Shown here piece after piece: positions 5,311 to 5,391 of a DNA stretch of 5,391 bases. Made by a program: the position numbers and the translations under genes. The DNA lies in the NCBI GenBank assembly GCA_014762485.1, contig JABURU010000190.1, positions 1 through 5,391 on the forward strand, in the 5' to 3' direction. The stretch comes from Gammaproteobacteria bacterium (GTDB taxonomy: Bacteria; Pseudomonadota; Gammaproteobacteria; Thiohalospirales; Thiohalospiraceae). The notes under the pieces were generated by a model, which did not search any database, had not been told where the DNA came from, and saw only the letters and a program-made list of their open reading frames with translations. How positions within the stretch are numbered: the stretch's first letter is position 1; every line of letters starts with the position of its first letter.

Positions 5311-5391
5311 CTGTCTCTTATAACCCTCTGACACTGCCGCCGAAAAGGATAGGGTAACAATCGGGAAGATACCCATCATAAGAAACAAAAA
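5311..5391 (+). other. Sequencing-adapter contamination (Nextera/Tn5 mosaic end, index, P5, poly-A)
   Basis: From 5311 the sequence is CTGTCTCTTATA, the first 12 bases of the reverse-complement Tn5 mosaic end used in Nextera libraries. The 19-bp mosaic end matches at 16 positions. The next 14 bases (5330-5343) match the Read-1 adapter remainder at 12. Bases 5344-5351 (AAAGGATA) differ by one from the reverse complement of index S503. The following 29 bases keep the register of reverse-complement P5 with many errors (ATCGG-like and ATCAT pieces intact). After 5380 the sequence is A-rich, as expected when a read runs off a short fragment. The component lengths (33+8+29) fit exactly. The junction coincides with the point where NfeD homology stops. 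Confidence 0.93.

Noticed and set aside
5311..5329. Natural Tn5/IS50 mosaic-like transposon end disrupting NfeD
   Set aside because: What follows the mosaic end is Read-1 adapter, a library index and P5 rather than transposon DNA, so it is a library artefact and not an insertion.
5145..5360. Minus-strand open frame at the right end, and the NfeD reading frame ending at 5357
   Set aside because: Both run through the adapter segment from 5311 on. The minus-strand frame is also antisense to the real NfeD start.

Overview
The window looks like a complete short contig, or a contig end, from a gammaproteobacterium. The main lineage evidence is a clear RlmG, the 23S rRNA m2G1835 methyltransferase, which is typical of Gammaproteobacteria. 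A QorA-type quinone oxidoreductase, an omega-like GST and a TerB-fold protein fit that placement. Genus cannot be read from the sequence. Base composition is moderate over most of the window, but the first ~600 bases are visibly more AT-rich.

Layout. (1) Bases 1-475, minus strand: an AT-rich, unrecognised acidic protein ends at an in-frame TAA (98-100). Beyond that stop the same frame stays open to the window edge and encodes a coiled-coil-like segment, so the gene is probably interrupted or carries a sequence error. (2) Bases 604-2195, minus strand: a two-gene operon of qorA followed by a TetR-family regulator. The regulator very probably starts at a TTG (1155) behind a strong Shine-Dalgarno, which is partly buried in an 11-bp inverted repeat between the two genes. 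(3) Bases 2313-4951, plus strand: rlmG, a 5-carboxymethyl-2-hydroxymuconate isomerase-like tautomerase (3-nt gap), a TerB-fold protein and a glutathione S-transferase. All are co-directional and closely spaced. (4) From 5055: the first ~85 codons of an NfeD-type membrane-bound ClpP-class protease.

The right end is not natural DNA. From 5311 onward the sequence follows, in register, the read-through of an Illumina Nextera library end: Tn5 mosaic end, Read-1 adapter, an i5 index close to S503, degraded P5 and a poly-A tail. The apparent stop that truncates NfeD at 5355-5357 is therefore an artefact, and genomic sequence ends at about 5310.

Functionally this is mostly ordinary chromosome: rRNA modification plus redox, thiol and stress-associated enzymes. 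I see no RNA gene, CRISPR array, insertion sequence or multi-gene defence system. The points most worth following are the adapter tail, the hairpin or operator controlling the TetR gene, and the interrupted AT-rich gene at the left edge.
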